In this document: positions 6,701-9,073 of the stretch, piece by piece
Position numbering within the stretch: the first letter of the stretch is position 1
Layout of the letters: every line of letters starts with the position of its first letter
Source of the DNA: Fimbriimonadaceae bacterium
GTDB taxonomy: Bacteria; Armatimonadota; Fimbriimonadia; Fimbriimonadales; Fimbriimonadaceae
Assembly: GCA_025451715.1 (NCBI GenBank)
Contig: JANWJY010000083.1
Location: forward strand, 1-9,073
Length of the DNA stretch: 9,073 nt
Reading direction: 5' to 3'
Notes under the pieces: model-generated
What the model saw: the letters and a program-made list of their open reading frames with translations, nothing else
Databases searched by the model: none
Told to the model about the DNA's origin: nothing
Made by a program: the position numbers and the translations under genes

Positions 6701-8020
6701 ATGGGAAGTTTCAGCGTCAGGCGCGTCGGGAAGGCTGCCTTGGTCGCCGTTCTAACGGCAGCGATCCTCGGTGGCGGCAAGATCGCGTACGACGCGTACA
6801 TGGTCGACTATCCCATGCGGTCGCAGACCGCGAGGCTCGAAGAGCGACGCGTACAAGCGGTTGCAGTCGGCCTCGTCTTACATCCAGACGATCTCAACGA
6901 AGGCCGCGCCGCGGGCTTAGCGCTCTATGACGACTTCTTGACGTTCGACAGGTTTTACAATTCGAACAAAGATTTCAAGGCCGCTTTGGATAGCGGCAAG
7001 GCCAGTGCGAGGGTCGCCCAGCTCGTCCTCGACGACCAAGCTGCGCACGACGGCCTCATGAGGGCGACATCCCTGGGCAACGTCAACATCCCGCACGATT
7101 GGGGGCTCGGACTCGCGCACGAGGCGCCAAACCTTTTCATGTTCGGGCGCTACGTTAGCACTCTCTGCGCGCTCGCAGAGCACAGTTACACTCGCAAGGA
7201 CAGCGGGCGGGCCATCGTGTACATCGCAGCCGCTGCACGAATCGCAGAGTACGTCATAGACGAACCCAGCAATCAAGCGCTCGTCATGTGGGGATCCTGC
7301 TCGCAGAGAGTCATCCGAGCAGCTTACGGACTGCTCGAGTCCGACCCTTCTCCGGCCACAGTCGAGGCCGCACGGAACATCCTCGCTTCAGTAAAGCCGC
7401 CGAGCGATCTTTCGGTCGCGGTCCGCAACGAGTGCCTCCTCTCACAGGTCTCTGCGCGCCAGTTCGATTCGATGACGTACGAGCAGAAAATACTGCTTCA
7501 GCAGGCGCCATCGAGCAGCATGATTGAGCCGCCAAAGGGGGCAAACGTTTCGCTTGCGCTCGAGTCTTGTTGCCTCGAGTTCTGGAGCAAGGCGATGAAG
7601 AACGCGGGTGACCCGGACGGTGACCTTCGTAAGGCAGGTCGGTTCCTGGACCAGCTATGTGAAGAGTGGTCGCACGACGCCGATGAGACTGGCTACCTCT
7701 CACTTGGGATATCTGCGACCTTCGAGCAGGTCGGAACTGGCATCATGCGCGTCGAACAACTAAAGCGTCTCGTCTCGACGACCATCGACCTGGTTTCGCA
7801 CGCGCTCGCGAACAGCGAGCTTCCCGCTTCCCTCGACGAGGGCCGCCCCGAACATTTCGACCCCATTGGTAAGAGACCGTTCCTCTACCAACGCAGGGAC
7901 GGTAGCTTTGTCCTGCAGGCTTTGGGCGAGTCCGACGGCAAGAATATCGCGCCACCGGAGAACGACCTGCAGCTCGTCAGGCACCAGGGTTACGCGCTCA
8001 CGTTCGACATGCCGCGCTAG
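6701..8020 (+). CDS. membrane-anchored helix-rich hypothetical protein, paralogue B
   Basis: This 439-residue protein is of unknown function. The N-terminus has basic residues (RRVGK) and one hydrophobic helix (about 12-25). The body is helical, with HDW at 132-134 matching FDW of the upstream protein, AAARIAEYVIDEP aligning with VVSRLAAEVPTEE, and FLDQLCEEWSHDA aligning with FVDKWSKDA. The C-terminal block LPASL (374-378), FDPIGKRPFLY (386-396), GSFVLQALGESDG (401-413) corresponds to the pseudopilin-like block of paralogue A. The two are therefore tandem duplicates that have diverged strongly. The gene begins 43 bp after paralogue A with no good Shine-Dalgarno; TAGCAT (6685-6690) could be a -10 element, so it may be transcribed separately. 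Its TAG stop shares a CTAG with the convergent DUF3052 gene. Confidence 0.87.
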   Translation: MGSFSVRRVGKAALVAVLTAAILGGGKIAYDAYMVDYPMRSQTARLEERRVQAVAVGLVLHPDDLNEGRAAGLALYDDFLTFDRFYNSNKDFKAALDSGKASARVAQLVLDDQAAHDGLMRATSLGNVNIPHDWGLGLAHEAPNLFMFGRYVSTLCALAEHSYTRKDSGRAIVYIAAAARIAEYVIDEPSNQALVMWGSCSQRVIRAAYGLLESDPSPATVEAARNILASVKPPSDLSVAVRNECLLSQVSARQFDSMTYEQKILLQQAPSSSMIEPPKGANVSLALESCCLEFWSKAMKNAGDPDGDLRKAGRFLDQLCEEWSHDADETGYLSLGISATFEQVGTGIMRVEQLKRLVSTTIDLVSHALANSELPASLDEGRPEHFDPIGKRPFLYQRRDGSFVLQALGESDGKNIAPPENDLQLVRHQGYALTFDMPR

Positions 8021-8026
8021 CGCGGC
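8011..8026. repeat. 16-bp perfect palindrome at a convergent gene end
   Basis: GCCGCGCTAGCGCGGC reads the same on both strands. In RNA it would fold as a 6-bp GC stem with a CTAG tetraloop. Both flanking genes use the central CTAG for their TAG stop, and both end in Pro-Arg. There is no T-tract on either side, so a standard intrinsic terminator is not supported. Confidence 0.6.
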
Positions 8027-8430
8027 CACGACTTCCGGTCCACCGTTCGGACCACGAAACGCAGACCGCTCCAGTCCTCGTCGACCGCGCAACACTTGTT
8101 GTCGACGAGCCCACGGCTCAGCCCCGCCCCCTGCACGAAGTCGAAGTCCAGCTCCGTCTGGATCGAAGACGCTTTCTTTGGCCAAGCGATCCAGAGTCCC
8201 CCGTCGCGCTTTAAGTGCTTCATCGCAAGCTCGAGTCCCTTCTCCACGTCCTTCTTCACTAGACAGAAGACCAAACAACCGTCGATCTCGCCCTTCATCC
8301 CTACAGCCCGCGGCTCTGCGTCCGGCCGGTCGGCGATCTCAAATCCCTTCGGTGCGCCAAGCACCGCCCACCTGCTCCCCTCCTTCATCCCGAGCTTCTT
8401 CCAGAGCGGAGTCCCCGAGTATCCAGCCAT
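8017..8430 (-). CDS. DUF3052 family protein
   Basis: This 137-residue soluble protein matches the DUF3052 family, small bacterial proteins of unknown biochemical function. Family-like segments are GYSGTPLWKKLG (3-14), LGAPKGF (24-30), GLWIAWPKKAS (78-88), and the closing GLVDNKCCAVDEDWSGLRFVVR (107-128). Length is normal and there are no membrane segments or signal peptide. The ATG at 8430 is preceded by CATAAT with a 6-base gap and no Shine-Dalgarno, which suggests a leaderless transcript. It ends within a 16-bp palindrome shared with the convergent paralogue B gene. It is not in an operon with anything visible; the dehydrogenase gene upstream on the same strand is separated by 190 bp. Confidence 0.85.
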   Translation of the reverse strand: MAGYSGTPLWKKLGMKEGSRWAVLGAPKGFEIADRPDAEPRAVGMKGEIDGCLVFCLVKKDVEKGLELAMKHLKRDGGLWIAWPKKASSIQTELDFDFVQGAGLSRGLVDNKCCAVDEDWSGLRFVVRTVDRKSWPR

Positions 8431-8436
8431 CAGCAG

Positions 8437-8442
8437 ATTATG
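8437..8442 (-). promoter_or_regulatory. candidate -10 element for the DUF3052 gene, leaderless layout
   Basis: On the minus strand this is CATAAT, five of six matches to TATAAT, followed by CTGCTG and the ATG. The 6-base gap puts the predicted transcription start on the start codon. A clear -35 is not visible. Confidence 0.5.
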
Positions 8443-8537
8443 CTGCCAACTTTGCTTCTAGCCGCGTGCCCACGTCTGGCCCCAAAAACGGGTGGCCTTG
8501 CGGTTTCGGCCTTGAACCTACGTGCCGCACGCCAACC

Positions 8538-8592
8538 CCTCTCCCGGCCCGCTGACCCCTTTCTGCGCGCTGTTGAATGTGGCCGGGGGAGG
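8538..8592. repeat. 12-bp inverted repeat with 31-base loop
   Basis: CCTCTCCCGGCC (8538-8549) pairs with GGCCGGGGGAGG (8581-8592) through one G-T wobble. It lies 29 bp beyond the stop of the minus-strand dehydrogenase gene, so it could end that transcript, but no T-run follows on that strand. Confidence 0.4.
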
Positions 8593-8620
8593 TCAGGAAG
8601 GGGGCCAATGCCAACACTAA

Positions 8621-9073
8621 TCACGTCAGGCGACGAACGGCCGCGACAATGTCGTCCGGCTTTGGAATGCACTCCAACTCGAGGTTCCGCGTATAAGGCA
8701 TCGGAACGTTTAACCCACCGACGCGACTGACTGGCGCGTCTAGTTCATCGAAGCACTCCTCACCCACCCTCGCCGCGATCTCTGCACCGAAACCGCCGCT
8801 CCGCCAATCCTCATAAACCACCACAGCACGGTGAGTCCGCGAAACTGACGCAGCAATCGTCGCCATGTCCAACGGCAAGAGCGAACGCACGTCAACGACC
8901 TCGGCGCTCACGCCCTCGGCGTCCAAAAGCTCTGCAGCGTGCAGGCACTCTTGCGTCATGCGCGAGTACGCGATCAAGGAAACGTCTTTGCCCGCGCGCA
9001 ACACTTGAGCCTTCCCGAACTCCACCGTAAAGTCCGTCCCAACCGGGACGTCGCCCTTCACACCATAGAGCAC
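8621..9073 (-). CDS. pdhB: pyruvate/branched-chain 2-oxoacid dehydrogenase E1 component, beta subunit (partial, 5' end outside window)
   Basis: This is the C-terminal 150 residues of an E1 beta subunit; the rest lies beyond the right edge, so the first visible residue is internal. E1 alpha2-beta2 uses thiamine diphosphate to decarboxylate a 2-oxoacid and pass the acyl group to the lipoyl E2. The visible part starts in LYGVKGDVP, at the end of the pyrimidine-binding domain, and continues through the transketolase C-terminal domain: DVSLIAYSRMTQECLHAAELL, then VVDVRSLLPLD, then VVVYEDWRSGGFGAEIAARV, and finally VPMPYTRNLE. The sequence ends with a typical DDIVAAVRRLT tail and TGA at 8621-8623. 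No frameshift is seen. Pyruvate specificity is likely but a branched-chain or acetoin enzyme cannot be excluded without the E1 alpha and E2 genes. Confidence 0.92.
   Translation of the reverse strand: MLYGVKGDVPVGTDFTVEFGKAQVLRAGKDVSLIAYSRMTQECLHAAELLDAEGVSAEVVDVRSLLPLDMATIAASVSRTHRAVVVYEDWRSGGFGAEIAARVGEECFDELDAPVSRVGGLNVPMPYTRNLELECIPKPDDIVAAVRRLT

Larger units (their letters stand above)
8431..8620. other. non-coding stretch with several inverted repeats, candidate structured RNA or repeat element
   Basis: No convincing gene lies here; frames that stay open are Arg/Pro-rich and look like noise. The DNA can fold into two domains. In the first, GCGTGC (8464-8469) pairs with GCACGC (8527-8532) and CACGT (8471-8475) with ACGTG (8520-8524), enclosing a hairpin GGCCCC/GGGTGGCC around an A-rich loop (8478-8497). 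In the second, a 12-bp stem with one G-T pair joins 8538-8549 to 8581-8592, and CTGACC (8552-8557) could pair instead with GGTCAG (8591-8596). TTCGGCCTTGAACCTACG (8505-8522) resembles the sequence at 2-18. Orientation and function are unknown. It also holds the DUF3052 promoter and the 3' end region of the dehydrogenase transcript. Confidence 0.35.

Noticed and set aside
8577..8612. GGTCAGGAAGGGGGCC resembling the conserved loop region of SRP RNA
   Set aside because: The conserved order GGTCAGGTCCGGAAGGAAGCAG is not present; the middle part and the AGCAG end are missing.
8430..8730. Open frames on both strands across the 8431-8620 gap
   Set aside because: Biased, Arg- and Pro-rich sequences without start signals or family features; the DNA is better explained by inverted repeats and flanking gene signals.
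1..9073. CRISPR arrays, insertion sequences, integrase or phage genes, tRNA and rRNA genes
   Set aside because: No evenly spaced direct repeats, transposase or recombinase motifs, or conserved RNA gene sequences were seen.

Overview
The window comes from a GC-rich bacterium with compact, mostly protein-coding DNA. A secreted protein ends in a PEP-CTERM/exosortase sorting signal. Two helix-rich membrane-anchored proteins have a pseudopilin-like C-terminal signature of a kind familiar from Planctomycetota and Armatimonadota. There is also a DUF3052 protein and a GspE/PilB-type ATPase. Together these suggest an environmental bacterium such as Armatimonadota (Fimbriimonadia-like), with Planctomycetota or a related group as the alternative. 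This placement is inference from protein style; there is no rRNA or other phylogenetic marker.

Layout. (1) 1-1330: a possible C-terminal tail of an upstream gene, then two translationally coupled genes for exported proteins (PEP-CTERM protein, then a small secreted beta-rich protein). Their codon third positions are clearly more AT-rich than the rest of the window. (2) 1350-4045: a Gfo/Idh/MocA oxidoreductase on the minus strand, divergent from a TauE/SafE permease, which runs convergently into an EamA/DMT transporter with an 11-bp overlap. (3) 4160-8020: a plus-strand run of a short GspE/PilB-type ATPase and two large membrane-anchored paralogues, the first overlapping the ATPase stop codon by one base. 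(4) 8017-9073: a DUF3052 protein on the minus strand, a 190-bp non-coding stretch rich in inverted repeats, and the C-terminal part of a dehydrogenase E1 beta subunit that runs off the right edge.

How the genes may work together. The ATPase is the kind that powers type IV pilus or type II secretion pseudopilus assembly. The two following paralogues each have one N-terminal membrane helix and end in a block resembling the C-terminal part of GspG-like pseudopilins, so a shared envelope role is plausible but unproven. The transporters, the oxidoreductase and the E1 beta subunit look like independent metabolic genes.

The most notable signals are: the tandem paralogues behind a GspE-type ATPase; a recurrent CATA(A/C)TCT element 6-7 bp upstream of three start codons, pointing to leaderless mRNAs; a 16-bp perfect palindrome that supplies both stop codons and the same Pro-Arg ending to two convergent genes; and a structured intergenic stretch at 8431-8620 that shares a short motif with the left edge of the window.
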